From Dactylis glomerata (lineage: Eukaryota > Streptophyta > Magnoliopsida > Poales > Poaceae): a stretch of 64,000 nt of DNA. The stretch spans positions 3,071,888 through 3,135,887 of the forward strand of contig QXEO01000235.1 in the NCBI GenBank assembly GCA_007115705.1, written 5' to 3'. Of the stretch, positions 1 to 12,659 are shown piece after piece. How positions within the stretch are numbered: position 1 is the stretch's first letter; each line of letters starts with the position of its first letter. Under the pieces are notes generated by a model. The model worked only from the letters and a program-made list of their open reading frames with translations. It was not told the origin of the DNA and did not search any database. The position numbers and the translations under genes were made by a program.

Positions 1-1851
1 TTTTGAGGTGGATCGCCATCATCATATAATTGGCATTCTTCTCGATTCTATTCTTTAGCATTCTTTTGGTATAGCTAAAACAATTTAGCCGATACCTTTT
101 CATTCATCCTATCATGACAACTTTCATGATGAAACTAATATAGTTTATAAGGACGAATGCAAGTATAATATTAGTTCCCAAACTTTTGGGTGATCGGGAT
201 GCCTAGCATCTTCAATCTTCGCATATATTCATACAATATGAGCATATGTTCTTAAAATTATACTTCATCATTTTGCAAACAATCAAAGTTTAAGATATCA
301 AATATCTTTCACCTCTTGTTTGTTTCTGAAACAATTCTTTCAGCTCGATGATTACTTTGATTCTCAAACAATTTTGAAGATCAATTTCTCATGTAGGCAA
401 ATGTATGATCTTTAGATACTAAACTCAAATCGTTGCTCTTTGATTAATACAACTTATTAAATCGCATGGAGCAAGTGAGGTTTGCTAAAACTGTGATAGG
501 ACTTAATCTTTGATCTTGACACTTTAATTAAATGGCACTAGTCCAAAAATGATTATCCAGAATTCTATAGTTCTTTTAACTCAATTAAAACTAAGTGTCG
601 GTGGAAAACGGTTGCCAAAGACTACAATGACTTATGCAAATACACTAAGATTTAGTTCATGATAATTAGTTCAAGTTAATCGAATTACTAATGAACTCCC
701 ACTAAATTCAACATCCCTCGAAGTTGTTTAGTGAAGCATGATCCAAATTCACTACACCAAGACCGATCATCACGTGAGATGATGTAGCTTTAATGGTGAA
801 CATCAACATGTTGATCATATCATCTATATGACTCATACTTGACCTTTCGATCCGTGTGTTCCGAGGCCATGTCTGTACATGCTAGGCTCGTCAAGTTTAA
901 CCCAAGTATTTTCGCATGTGTAAATCTGGCTTACACCCGTTGTATGTGAACGTAGAGTTTATAGCACCCGATCATCACGTGATGCTTCAAAACGATGATC
1001 TTTCGCAACGGCGCATACGAGGGGAGAACACATTTTATCTTGAAATTAAGTGTGAGGGATCATCTTATAATGCTACCGTCGCGATCAAAGCAAAATAAGA
1101 TGCATACATAAAGGATAAACATCACATGCATATACAATATGTGACATGGTATAGCCAATCTTCACGCATTGATCTCCATCTCGTGTGCGCCGGCATGATC
1201 TCCATCACTCCACCATGATTGCCTCCACCACGAATAGCAACTACGACTATTGCTAACTACTTAGCGATAAAGTAAAGCTATTACATGGCGTATAAGAAGT
1301 TGACACGCAGGTCATACAAAATTATAATGACAACCATATGGCTCCTGCCGGTTGTGAACTCATCGACATGCAAGTCGTGAAACATTACAAAACATGATCA
1401 TCGCATACATCACATATATCACACACATCACATCTTGTGGCAATACCATATCATAAACACTCCCTGCAAAAACAAGTTAGACGCCTCTAATTTGTTGATT
1501 ACATGTTTTATGTGGCTTATGGGAGCTACGCATAAGAACGGTTCTTACCTACGCAAAGCCACAACGGTGATATTATGGTTGCTAACATCCGTTGTAAATC
1601 CCATGACTACTATAGTGAGAGAAACTGGCATCCACCAGCCGCATGTGTGGAACAAGCCACACGTCAACTGCGGAGCCGGTCTCGCGAACGAGGTCGCGTA
1701 AAGTTGGCCTAGACTGCTTCGATCTCACTATGTCGCGCCATAAGAAATACACAACATAGAGGTTTGCAACAGAAAATATCAACGCCCGCAACAACATTGT
1801 TGCGTTTTACTCGTGTAAAACATCTACGCATAGATCTCGCTCTGATACCAC
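1..1851 (-). mobile_element. Copia element C, 5' leader
   Basis: Internal region directly downstream (on the minus strand) of the copia LTR at 1852-3649. It matches my memory of the long untranslated leader of BARE/Angela-type Ty1/copia elements, including the text around the repeated ACGTGATGATCGG motif. No gag or pol frame is seen; the longest minus ORF is 71 aa and is not recognisable. The gag start and the other LTR would lie left of the window. Whether the element is autonomous cannot be judged here. Confidence 0.7.
1839..1850 (-). other. Primer-binding site of copia element C
   Basis: On the minus strand this reads TGGTATCAGAGC, the classical initiator-tRNA-Met primer site of plant copia elements. 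It lies one base from the LTR end, which fixes the element's orientation. Confidence 0.85.
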
Positions 1852-3649
1852 TGAAGGGTTTCGCATCATAGAAAACAAAAAATTTCCTACGAGTACGAAC
1901 AAAAAACAGCCAAGATCTGATCTACGATATGCAAAACAACGAGCGGGGAAATCAGATCTACATACCCTTGTAGATTGCACAGCGGAAATGTTCAGATGAA
2001 CGTGGTCGGCGTAGTCGTACTAGCGTCTCCTCCTCGCGATCCGATCCGATCCAAGCGCCACAACGGGCGGCGCCTCCGAGCGATGCACACGTACAACGCA
2101 GCGACTACTCCTCCTCCTCGGTCCAGCAAGGCGCGGTGGAGTGGTAGATGGGATCAGCAGCACGACGGCGTGGTGCTTATGGTGGAGAGTATCTGCGGGC
2201 AGAGCTTCGCCTACGTGCGCGAAGTGGAAGAAGATAGGCAAAGATCTAGTCAAACTAGGGCAAAAAGGAACAGGAGACACAAAGCCGGCGGCTGATCAAA
2301 AATCTAGACCTGCGGCTGTCCTGCGTGCGCTTTAAATAGGCTGATCGTGTTTGCCCTAACCTGCTTTGAAAAGCGTGCAAGGCAATCAACCTGCGTGTCC
2401 ATCACGCATGCATGGCTCGCGTGATTTGGCAGCGATCCACGTCGGGCGCGGTGGCGTGGCTGCCGGCCCAGCCGGCCCAGGCGAGCGGCAGCTAGTGCCC
2501 GCCGCACGGGGCGCAGATCTACACGGCCAGCAGGCCCAGCCGGCCTAACTGTGCCGCCTATTTTTTCCTTTTCTTTTGCCTCTTCAATTAATAGTTTGCC
2601 TAGATGGGCTACAAAATTAGTCCATTAGCAAAACTTTCTATGGACTACTTTTAGCCCTTTTTATTTCCAATAAATAAATATATTTATTAACATTTATATG
2701 AATTCAACTAATTAATAAATCATTAATTATCTTCCCGGAACAATTCCGTAACTCTCCCAAACAATTTCCATAAATCCCGAAACTACCCTAACGTCGATGA
2801 GCGTTAAGTGTGTGACCCTACGCGTTCGAGAATATGTAGACATGATCACTATCAATAATCAATAGCGGGATCTGGAAATCCATATTGACTCCCACATATT
2901 CAACGAAGATCATTATCAGTGAACCATGATGTCAGGATCCAAATAATCCCGTATACAAATTCCTTTGTCTCGCGATATTTTACTTGCCCGAGATTCGATC
3001 ATCGGCATCGCCATACCTAGTTCAATCTCCTTCGCAGCAAGTACTCTTTACTCGTTCCGCAATCCAATACCACCCTATGATTAAACTCATTAATCATGTG
3101 TTTGCAAACGGTGTATGATATTGATTACCGAGTGGGCCCGAAGTATATATCTCCGACATGGGAGGGACAAATCCCATCTCGATACATGCAACCCAACAAG
3201 TACTTTCCGATTACCTGAGAGACACCTTTATGATCACCCTCTCATAGGATGACGTTTGATGACCTCAAAGCTTTCTTCCGGTACCAGGGAGTGACATTAT
3301 CTCATGGTCTAAGGAATAGGATACTGACATAGGAAAAGCTACGCAATTGTGAACACAATGACACGATCTAATTGCTGTGCTTAATTTGGGTCTATCCATC
3401 ACATCATTCTTCTAATGACATGACCTCATTATTAATCGACAACTCATGTCTATGGTTAGGAAACCTTAACCATTATTAATCAATGAGCTAGACTAGTAGA
3501 GGCATACTAGGGACACGGTGTTGTTTATAAACCACACAAGTATTAATGTTTCCGCTTAATACAATTCTAGCATGGAATATAAACATTATCATGAACAAGA
3601 AATATGATAATAACAATATTATTATTGCCTCTAGGGCATATTTCCTTCA
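1852..3649 (-). repeat. 5' LTR of BARE/Angela-like copia element C
   Basis: A 1798-bp LTR. On the minus strand it starts TGAAGGAAATATGCCC and ends CCCTTCA, giving TGAAGG/CCTTCA terminal inverted repeats. The start closely resembles BARE/WIS/Angela LTRs, and the length fits that family. A TATA-like box (TATTTAAA, minus) lies at 2331-2338. The LTR interrupts the integrase zinc domain of gypsy element A, whose reading frame resumes at 3650. The flanking AGTAG (3650-3654) is the expected target duplication, but its partner lies outside the window. Confidence 0.85.
2331..2338 (-). promoter_or_regulatory. TATA box in copia LTR
   Basis: TATTTAAA on the minus strand, inside the LTR downstream of the U3-like part. 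Predicted from sequence only. Confidence 0.4.
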
Positions 3650-3908
3650 AGTAGAAACCATGGCGGAAGGCCTTGGCCACCAAGGCTTAGGAAGATGCGT
3701 GATGCCCGCACTCCCCTTGATGTATCTCTCTCAGCAGCTCTATCCCTTCTTCTGGCTCAATGCACTTCTGGAAGATTCTTGACATGCTGCGCTTATACAG
3801 CTCGCTATTGATGATGGTGTATGCTTGCGCGCGATGTTGAAGTCGCCTGGCTTCCACTTCGTCCTGCGGCAAGTCCCCAGTGATGAGGTAGTTGGAGAAT
3901 GGCTCCGC
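3650..3908 (-). pseudogene. Integrase zinc-domain fragment of element A
   Basis: The minus-strand translation shows the start of a gypsy integrase: an ELYKRS segment followed by HQGECGHHAS, the histidines of the HHCC zinc domain. A TAG stop (IPS*AEPF, where the D copy has a tryptophan) separates it from the RNase H frame. The frame stops abruptly at 3649/3650, where copia element C is inserted, just where D reads FYW. The catalytic core would continue beyond the copia element, outside the window. Confidence 0.8.
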
Positions 3909-5327
3909 CTAGGATGGTATCTCCCGTATGTGGAAGACACTGGCGACCAGGGGATCAGTAGCCCTCGGGTCCGTCGTCGTGCCGGCTTCGCCTGGTTGGC
4001 CGGCTGTGGGGGCCAGCCTGGAGTCGGCAGCCCCCGAGTCCTTCGTCGAGCCGGCCACGATGGGCTGGCCAGCTGCCTCCTTCAGCCCTGAGGCGGCTGC
4101 CCCCGGGTCCGGCGGTGGCACCTGAGCCGGGGCGGGGTCTCCGGGCACATAGATGGAGGTGGACTCCGGCGAGGGCTTGATGGACGGCTTGCGGATGATC
4201 TCCAACGACACCCCAACTGGGATATCCTGCTTGGTGGAGCCGATCTTGGATAGCCGGTCCGCCTCGTCGTTGTTTGCTCTGGGGACATGGTGGAACTCGC
4301 AGCCCTCAAAGAATTCGCAGAGCTGCTGCACGTAGAAGCGGTAGGAGGCCATGTTGGCATCCTTGGCGTCCCATTCCCCTGAGACCTGGTGCACCACCAG
4401 GTCGGAGTCTCCAAAGCAGAGGATCCTCCAGATGCCAATCTCCTTGGCCAGCTTGAGCCCATGCACCAGGGCTTCGTATTCAGCGACGTTGTTCGACGCA
4501 CGGAAGTGCATCGACAGCACGTACTACAGCTTGTCTCCCTTGGGAGAGGTGAGGACGACGCCGGCTCCCAAGCCCCCGAGCGTCTTGGAGCCGTCAAAGT
4601 TCATGCGCCAGTGGGTTGAGTCCGGAGCCGGCGGCAAGTACTGGTGCTCTCCCCAGTTAGCGAAGAAATCTGCTATGATCTGCGAGTTGATTGTCGTCAT
4701 GGGCTTGTACTGAATGGTATGAGCGGCAAGCTCAATCGCCCATTTAGCCACTCTGCCCATTGCATCTTTGCACCCTATGATCTCCAAGAGCGGAGTAATG
4801 CTCACCACCGTGATAGGATGCTCCTCGAAGTAGTGCTTCAGCTTCTTGGCCGCCATGTACACGCCGTACGCGACCTTCTGGTAGTGCAGGTAGTTTTGCT
4901 TGGAGAGAGTGAGAACCTCACTCAAATAGTACACCGGGCGCTGAATCGGCAGCTCCTTGCCTTCCTCGGTGCGCTCCACCACGATCACAACGCGGATGAC
5001 TCGTAGAGTAGCCGCGATGTAGAGCAGCATTGGCTCCCGCGGAGCTGACGCTGCCAAGATTGGCGCGGTAGACAATGCTCGCTTGAGGTCATCAGTGCGC
5101 TGGGACCAAGCAAAATGGTCCGTCTTCTTCATCAGTTGGTACAGCGGCATGGCCTCCTCCCCGAGTCGGCTGACGAACCGGCTGAGCGAGGCCAAACATC
5201 CAGCAAACTTCTGCACATCCCTAAGCTGGGTGGGCGGCTCTAGGGCCTCGATGGCTTTTATCTTCGAGGGGTTAGCCTCGATCCCATGCTGGGAAACGAT
5301 ATAACCTAGGAGCTGTCCAGCCGGCAC
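3909..5327 (-). pseudogene. RT C-terminus and RNase H domain of element A
   Basis: Two minus-strand open stretches (5327-4524 and 4520-3909) separated by one TAG at 4521-4523. The first has the RT thumb/connection region (KFAGCLASLSRFVSRLGE) and the start of RNase H with the catalytic-type motif MNFDGSK. The second continues RNase H with NVAEYEALVHGL and CFGDSDLVV. A proline/alanine-rich linker of about 80 residues follows before the integrase. The order RT, RNase H, integrase identifies Ty3/gypsy. The closest relative in the window is D's pol at 34194-36383. Confidence 0.85.
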
Positions 5328-6161
5328 GCCAAAGGTGCACTAATCCGGATTGAGCTTCATGCGATAGCGCCGCAGGTTGGCAAAGGTCTCCTTGAGATCG
5401 TCCAGGAGCGTGCCGCTCTGCTTGGTCTTCACCACCACGTTGTCCACATAGGCGTGCACGTTTCTCCCAATCTGCCCTCGCAGACATCGCTGCATGGTTC
5501 ACTGGTAAGTGGCTCTAGCGTTCTTCAGGCCAAATGACATGGTGACGTAGCAGTAGGCTCCATATGGGGTGATGAAGGACGTCTTGATTTGATCCAGCTG
5601 GTAGAGCGGGATCTAGTGATAGCCTGAATAGGCGTCCAGGAAGGACAGCAGGTCACAACCAGCTGTGGAATCGATCACCTGGTCGATGCACGGTAGCGCA
5701 AAGGAATCCTTGGGTCAGGCCTTGTTGAGGCTGGTGTAGTCGATACACATGCGCTAAGTGTTGTTCTTCTTTAGGACCAAGACTTGGTTTGCCAGCCAGT
5801 CAGGGTAGAATACCTCCATGATGAAGCCGGCTGCGCGGAGCTGGGCGATCTCCTCACCAATGGCTTTCCTTTTCTCTTCTGCAAAGCGCTGCAGCGGCTG
5901 CTTGACCGGCTTGGCATCTGGCCGGACGTTGAGTGAGTGCTCAGCCAGCTCCCTCGGCACACCTAGCATGTCGTTTGGAGACCATGCAAAGATGTCCCGA
6001 TTCTCACGGAGGAAGCTGGTGAGCTCGCTTTCCTATTTGGCAGACAGGCCGGTGCCGATGATGACGTACTTGGAGGGATCACTCTCGTCCAGCAAGATCT
6101 TCTTGGTGTCGTCGGCCGGCTTGAACTGCTCCACCGGCGACTGGCGAACCAACACATCTTG
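5328..6161 (-). pseudogene. Reverse transcriptase core of element A, decayed
   Basis: Reading the minus strand across many stops gives the conserved gypsy RT order seen intact in D: a PRELAEHSLNVRPDAKPVKQ segment, the DYTSLNKA motif, SFLDAYSGYH, SFITPYGAYCYVTM and a damaged active-site motif (YVDN instead of YVDD). Stops are TAG and TGA codons where D has glutamine, tryptophan or arginine. The changed YVDD motif and at least seven stops make it non-functional. Confidence 0.75.
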
Positions 6162-6907
6162 CTAGGCTAGCTCCACGCGATGAAGAAGCTGCCGCTTCTC
6201 CTCGGCGATGACCAGTGCCTCTGCCAGCTGCGAGCTCTCCTTGGCGCAGGCCAGGGACTTCTTGAAGTTTCCCGAGACTGTGATCACACCTCTGGGCCCC
6301 GGCAGCTTCATCTTCAGATAGGCGTAATGCGGCACAGCCATGAACTTGGCTAGGGCTGGGCGGCCAAGCAGCGCATGGTAGGGACTGCTGATGTCCACCA
6401 CCTCGAACCAGATGGGTTCGCGGCGGCTGTTACCTTTCTCCTCGAAGAGAACCTCCAGCTGCACTCTGCCCAAAGGGGTGCACGAATGCCCAGGCACGGT
6501 TCCATGGAAAGTGAGCCGGCTCGGTTTCAGCTGAGCAAGCAGGATGCCCAGCTTATCCATAGAACTCCGGTAAAGAAGGTTGATGCTGCTGCCACCGTTG
6601 ATGAGCACGCGGGAGAACCGACATGTGTGCGTATCGGAGCACCTGACGAGATCCAGGACCATAGCGTATTCTCCAGGGCTGGGCATCAGTCGCGGATGGT
6701 CCTCGTGCCCCCAGGTGACGGCTGCCTCAGACCAGTGCATGAACTCGGGTTCTGCAGGCATGACAGCGTTCACCTCCGCCTCGTGCCAAAGGTCGTTCCT
6801 TTTATCCTTGCCTGGGGTGGTAAAGATGTGATATTGCTCAACATCAGCCGGAAAGTCGTCATCACCTTGGTCCGGCTTGTCGCCAGCCGGCTCGTGCTGT
6901 TGGTCCT
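6162..6907 (-). pseudogene. Gag C-terminus and aspartic protease of element A
   Basis: An open minus-strand frame of about 248 residues. It holds the pre-protease segment (EAEVNAVMPAEPEFMHWSE) and a retropepsin-like domain whose active site reads INGGSSIN; the normal aspartate-Thr/Asn-Gly is changed to Asn-Gly-Gly, so catalysis is likely lost. PYHALLGRPALAKFMA is the typical end of the gypsy protease. The frame is broken at 6907/6908 by element B and resumes in frame at 17128, after removing B and one GTCCT copy. Confidence 0.8.
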
Positions 6908-8340
6908 TGATACGTCTCAAACGTATCTATAATTTTTGATGCTCCATGCTTGTTTTTACACCATTTGCCTTGTGTTTTGTTACAGTTCGTGGCGTTTTTA
7001 TGCGATTTCCGGAACTAACCTACTAACAAGATGCCACAGTGCCAGTTCCATGTTTTCTGCTGTTTTTGTGTTTCAGAGCTACACAGGAAATATTCTCGGA
7101 ATTGGACGAAACAAGTTCTAGAACTCCTATTTTTCCCAGACGAAGGACGAGGACCAAACGGGAGCCGGAGGGGGGGCCAAAGGCTGGCCTCACCACCAGG
7201 GGGCGCGGCCCAGCCCCTGGCCGCGCCCACCTGTGGTGAGACCACCCTGGTCCACCTCTGACGACGCCCCTTCGCCTATAAGAAGCCTCCCGACGGAAAA
7301 CCCTAAAAGAATCGGCGTTTTTCTCAGAATAGTTCCAAAGCGCCGCCGCCATCGAAGACAAATTTCGGGGGACAGAAGTCTCTATTCCGGCACCCTGTCG
7401 GGACGGGGAAGTGCCCCCGGAGCCATCTCCATCGGTCTCCATCGCCGTCTCCGCCATCTCCATCGACCTCACCGCCATCTCCATCAACCTTGCTGTCTCC
7501 TATGATGAGGAGGGAGTAGTTCTCCCCCGTGGCTGAGGGCTCTACCGGTAGCTATGTGGTTCACCTCTCTCTCCCATGATGTGATCTTTATGTGATCGTG
7601 AGCTTTATATCTAGTTGAATTGGTAGATGTTATTATTCAGATATTATGCTACTCCTATGCTTTATTATTGTACTCTCCGGAGATACCTCATATCATGGTG
7701 TAAAGGTGACTAGTGTGTGCATCATGTGTATCTTTTTGGTTAATGTCTCTATGAAATGTTGGTGTTTGTTGGAACCATCTAGTGCGTTCATGGTGATAGT
7801 GTGGGGCAATCTAGTTTGGGTACATACAGACTTTGAGGAGTGCTTCGTAGCCCTACGCATGATTAGTGTATGTTTTCCATTGGAGAATTGTTTTGACTTG
7901 CATATTGATGATAGTATCTATTGGTTCAATTATGTTATATTTGTTGGGAGTGTGTCCACTAGTGAAAGTATGATCCCTAGGCCTTGTTTCCAAGCATTGC
8001 ACACCGTTTCCTTTCAGTTTTGTTACATGTTTGCTTGCAGCGATATTTATTTCAGATTACAGTTACTACTCATAATCATCACTACTACTTGTATTTCATT
8101 ATCTCTTTGCCGAACTAGTGCACCTATACATCTGACAAGTGTATTGGGTGTGTTGGGGACACAAGAGACTTTCTGTATCGTAATTGCAGGGTTGTTTGAG
8201 AGGGATAGCTTTGACCTCTTCCTCCCCGAGTTCGATAAACCTTGGGTGATCCACTTAAGGGAAACTTGCTATTGTTCTACAAACCTCTACACTTGGAGGC
8301 CCAACACTGTCTACAAGAACAGACGCGTGCGTAGACATCA
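6908..8340 (+). repeat. 5' LTR of element B
   Basis: A 1433-bp LTR starting TGATACGTCTCAAACG and ending GTAGACATCA. A TATA box (CTATAAGA, about 7278-7285) lies about 370 bp in. A 281-residue open frame at 7646-8491 runs through the LTR but has no recognisable domain. The end is fixed by the PBS ten bases downstream and by comparison with F's LTRs. Confidence 0.9.
7278..7285 (+). promoter_or_regulatory. TATA box in element B 5' LTR
   Basis: CTATAAGA inside the LTR, in the context GCCTATAAGAAGCC. The same context recurs in B's 3' LTR and, on the minus strand, in both F LTRs, so it is a conserved promoter candidate of the family. Confidence 0.5.
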
Positions 8341-8350
8341 AGCTCTTTTC

Positions 8351-8367
8351 TGGCGCCGTTGCCGGGG
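8351..8367 (+). other. Primer-binding site of element B
   Basis: TGGCGCCGTTGCCGGGG, complementary to the 3' end of plant tRNA-Asp and common in Athila-like and related grass gypsy elements. It lies ten bases after the LTR end. Confidence 0.8.
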
Positions 8368-8480
8368 AGGTAAGGTAAAAGGTACTCGCATCCTCCCGTG
8401 TGAGTGCTCGGAGTTATTTCCTTTAGATTCTGCAATTATATCTTTTTGTTTCTTGTTTTTATTTTCACTAGTTAGGCTTA

Positions 8481-11400
8481 ATGGAAAGTAAAGAGTTCTT
8501 TAGTCTTTTTTTCTGAGTTTAGATTTGAAGAGAAAATTGAAAAACCTTTGGAGCTTATTTCGCATAGCAATGTTATTAGTACGAATGCTTTGAATACCGT
8601 TATTGCTAATGCTATAGAAAAGTCTAAGCTTGGGGAAGCTGGTTTTGTTAAGCATGATATTTTTAGTTCCCCAGCTTTAGTGGAGAAAGTTTGTTTTGAT
8701 GATATTTTATCTCCCATATGTGATGTTTCTAATGATGCTTGTGCTCTTCATCCTTTAAAATACCTACGAAGATTGTTGAACGTGCTATGGATAACTGCTA
8801 TTTAGGAGATGGAACTGTCCATCCTGGTGATCATTTGCTTTTTATACATGAATTATGCGAGTTGTTCCAGTGTGCAGGTATTTCAATGAACCAAGTTAAG
8901 AAGAAGCTATTCTCTTTATCACTGAAAGGCAGAGCTGCGGAATGGTATAAAACACTAAAGGATGGCCGACCTATTGATTGGGAGGAAATTGTACCTCTCT
9001 TTTATTCTAAATTCTATCCTTCTAGTCAGGTTTATAAAGATAGGAATTACATTTATAATTTTCATCCGCATGAGGGAGAAAGCATTGCCCAAGCGTGGGG
9101 AAGATTGAAGTTACTAATGCACAAATGTCCTATTCATGATCTTCCCCATAATATTGTTATTAATAATTTTTATGCAAGGCTTTCAGGATATTACAAGGAC
9201 TATCTAGATGCATGCTTTGATGGGTCTTTCACAAGCAAGGATGTTGACACCAAGTGGGATCTGCTTGAAACAATTCAAAACAATATTGAAGGTTGGGATA
9301 GCGACAAAGGTAAAGGATCAGGTATGAATTACGAGTTTGATTGCATTAAGTCTTTCGCTGAAACTGCTAATTTTCAAGGGCTTAGTGCTAAATATGGTCT
9401 TGGTCCTCAAATTATGGTTGATTGCTTTAAAGCCTTTGCTTCCCATATGAATGTTCCTAAAGGAAATGGGGACATGTATCATGAACCTTTTAAGGACACT
9501 TGCATAGAAAGTGATATTGTTATTGATGATTGCAATAAACATGCTCAAACTTCTAAAAGTTCTATTTCTTATAAGCATGTTAATTTTTGTGGAATACATA
9601 GACCTTGTGAACAGAGTCACAACAAGGAAGATTATTGCATCACCCACGAGAATGAAGAAACCAATATGTGGCTCAGGGATCTAGATGAGCTTGGTAAAAA
9701 GGTTTTTGAATTTATCCTTTTCTTTGTGAACTTTGCGATAAAACGGGACACTTTAATTTTCAATGCCCAATTAATCAAACGAGTACCGCGGATTTGTATT
9801 GTGATGATAAGATTACTCTCAATCAGCATGATGAGCTTACTTTGTTTTTGAATTGTGAAGAGATGTCTAGAAAGATTTCTTTGGTTGATATGAGAGATGT
9901 TGATATTAATAGCATCCTTCGTGGTTGTCGTCTCTATTGTGCTAAAGATTGCCTCGCAAATACTTACATGCAAGATCTTATAAAACATGATGTTTTGCCA
10001 AGTTATGACAGGACCAATAGATGTTTCGATCTTATTAATAGAGAGGAGGAATCCTCCAAAGTTTCTTCTGTTGTTTCTATCAGCAAACCAGATTATGTGG
10101 AGAAGATGCCTTTCCCTCCTAAAGAATATGTGGACAAGATGCCCTTCAAGTCTCTCCCTCCTAAAGGAGAGAGTAAGAAGAGTATGAAGAAGAAGAAGAA
10201 GAGGAGTAAAAGGCGAGAGGACACGGTATTTTCCCCTAAGCATTATGATCCTGCTATAGATTATGATAATTCTGATTGGGATGATGTTCCCATGCCTGTT
10301 ACCTATGTTAGTGATCATGATTGGGAAAAGCACTCTACTTTTGATATTGAAAATCTTTTTGGTACCAATTCTAAGGTTAATAATTGTTGTACCATTAGAA
10401 CTATCCATGTTCCTTCTTATGATGATATGTTTGATGAATATGCTTTGCGAAATAGTTGTCCTCTAGCTTGTGATGATACTAAGCCTCTAGTTTATGATGG
10501 TTATGATGATGGGTATAATATTTTTAGTTCACCTACTTTTGAGGAGAAAATTAGTTATGATTACAATATGCCTCCTATTTTTGATGATTATGGTGATGAG
10601 AATAATTATTCTGTTGAATCTGCTCCTACTACGATTGTTCATGTGGGGAGTGATGGCTGGCGTGTAGTTGATGATTATTATGGCCAGGCAGTTGGGAAAC
10701 TCCAAGCGGAAAGTATGATGAGCAGAGCGGCAAGTCTTTTCCCTCAGTAAGAAACCAAGGTTTATCGATCAGGAGAAGAGCAGACAAACAACTGAAGGTG
10801 ATGCTGACTGGCTTAATAACACTCCAACAAGGGCGCCGTTTAACGATACTTGTTGACTCGTCTTCGGCCAGTAGCAACGTGGGACCTGCACACACACAAC
10901 CAAGTACTTTGTTCCCAACTTGCGATGAGGTTGTCAATCTCACCGGTTTGCTTGAAACAAAGGGTATGAGCGTATCGAGTGGAAAGTGATAATATTATGC
11001 GAGTAAAGTAAATAGTGCGAGTAAAGTAAACAGGTGATAGCAATATGATGGAAATAGGACCAGGGTCCACAGTTCACTAGTGGTGTCTCTCGATAAGATA
11101 AATAACACATGCTGGGTAAACAAATTATAGTTGGGCAATTGATAGAATAAAGATAAACGTGATATGTCAAGAAGATCACTATGCGATTTACTCTGGGCAT
11201 TACAACAAAATACATAGACCACCATCCAACTGCATCTATGACTAATAATCCACTCACGGGGATATCATCCGAACACCCCATGAGTATTAAGTTGCGAACA
11301 ACAGATAATTGCATTAAGCAAACTGTGTAATGTAAACAAAGCATATGCCCTCGAGCATATGAATGTTGTTTTCTCCCTAGTGGCAACATCACATCTACAA

Positions 11401-12659
11401 CCTTAGAGGTTTCTGTCACTCCCCTAGATTAAATAGAGGCATGAACCCACTATCGAGCATAAATACCCCCTCTTGGAGTCACTAGCAACTACTCGGCCAA
11501 GATAGCCACTAACAACGGAGAGCATGCAAGATCATAAACAACATAGAGATAACATAAGATATATTTCAGTAAAGCAACTCAATCATAACACCAATATTCA
11601 TCGGATCCCAACAAACCAAACATGTAGAATTACATAACGGTGATCTCAATCATGTAGGGCAGCTCATGAGATCTAAACATGAAGCACATGGTGGAGGAGA
11701 CAACCATCTAGCTACTGCTATGGACCCATAGTCCAAGGTAGACTACTCACTCATCGCTCCGAAGGCTAGCATGGCGATGAAGAAGACCTCCGGTGGCAAT
11801 TCCCCTCTCCGGCAGGGTGCCGGGAAGAGCTTGTGGACCCTCCCGATCTCGGGTCGATGACGGCAGCGGATCACGATGTGTTTCTGGAAAATTGATCGGG
11901 TATTTAGGTTTTTCCCATCGGGGGGTCTTTATAGGCAAAGGGGCATCGTCAGAGGTGGGCAAAGGCACCCTCACACATAGGGGGCGCGGCCAGGGGCTGG
12001 GCCGCGCCGCCCTGGTGTGTGGGGCCCTCGTGGCCCCCCTCCGACCCCTCTTTGGTTCTCTGGAAGCTTCCAGGAAAAATAAGACTTCAGGAACTTGTTT
12101 CGTCCAATTCCGAGAATATTTCCTGTGTAGCTTTTCAGAAACATAAAACAATAGAAAACAGGGAACTGGCACTGTGGCGACTTGTTAATAGGTTAGTTCC
12201 AGAAAATGCATAAAAGTGCCACGAAGTGTAACGAACCATTAGGCAAATGGTGTAAAACAAGCATGGAGAATCAAAAATTATAGATACGTTGGAGACGTAT
12301 CAGGGAGCATTAATTCTTTTATGCATGTGGTTCATGATAGGGATGCTTTATGTGATAGTTATATTGTTAGTTCTATTCATGATGCTACTGAAAGTTATTA
12401 TGAGAGAGGGAAACATATTTTGATGGACCTCAACAATATTGAGTTTCCCCTCTTTATGTTGCAACTCTTGAAGTTGTACTTGTTTTGCCTTCCTATGCTT
12501 TTTGCTTTGCGCTTTCATGACTTGTCTCTTTACAAGATTATTTTTCATAGGAAGTGGTTCAGATTTAAATGTCTTTCACATTTGCTTTTTGATGCTCTCT
12601 ATTGCTTTAAGTTCCTATATGGCCTCTTTGCCTTAAGCTCTTTTATGGTGCCTACGTGA
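8481..12659 (+). pseudogene. Gag gene of element B, frameshifted and interrupted
   Basis: Corresponds residue by residue to the intact 829-aa gag of element F. The start ATG at 8481 is followed within 12 codons by a frameshift in a T run. A second shift lies near 8750 and a third near 9700, destroying the CCHC knuckle. The gag-like region with GRAAEWYKTL and RLKLLMHKCPIHDLP is readable at 8739-9680. A lysine-rich tract lies around 10165-10210. Solo LTR S splits the gene at 10650, and the tail resumes at 12308 and ends at 12659. It cannot make a full protein. Confidence 0.85.
10651..12302 (-). repeat. Solo LTR S (E-type family)
   Basis: A 1652-bp sequence bounded by TGATGGCTGG and GACGTATCA, flanked by the 5-bp duplication GGGAG at 10646-10650 and 12303-12307. 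There is no internal region. The minus strand reads as an LTR of the same family as E (compare 47381-48542 and 18994-19436), with a TATAAAG box at 11927-11933. It is best explained as a full element reduced to one LTR by unequal recombination. Confidence 0.9.

Noticed and set aside
1582..1797. 71-aa minus ORF next to the copia primer site
   Set aside because: In the known untranslated leader region of BARE/Angela-like elements; no similarity to gag.
7646..8491. 281-aa ORF in element B's 5' LTR, with a 234-aa counterpart in the 3' LTR
   Set aside because: It lies within LTR sequence, has no recognisable domain, is not kept as an equally long ORF in the young F LTRs, and is best seen as chance openness in AT-rich DNA.
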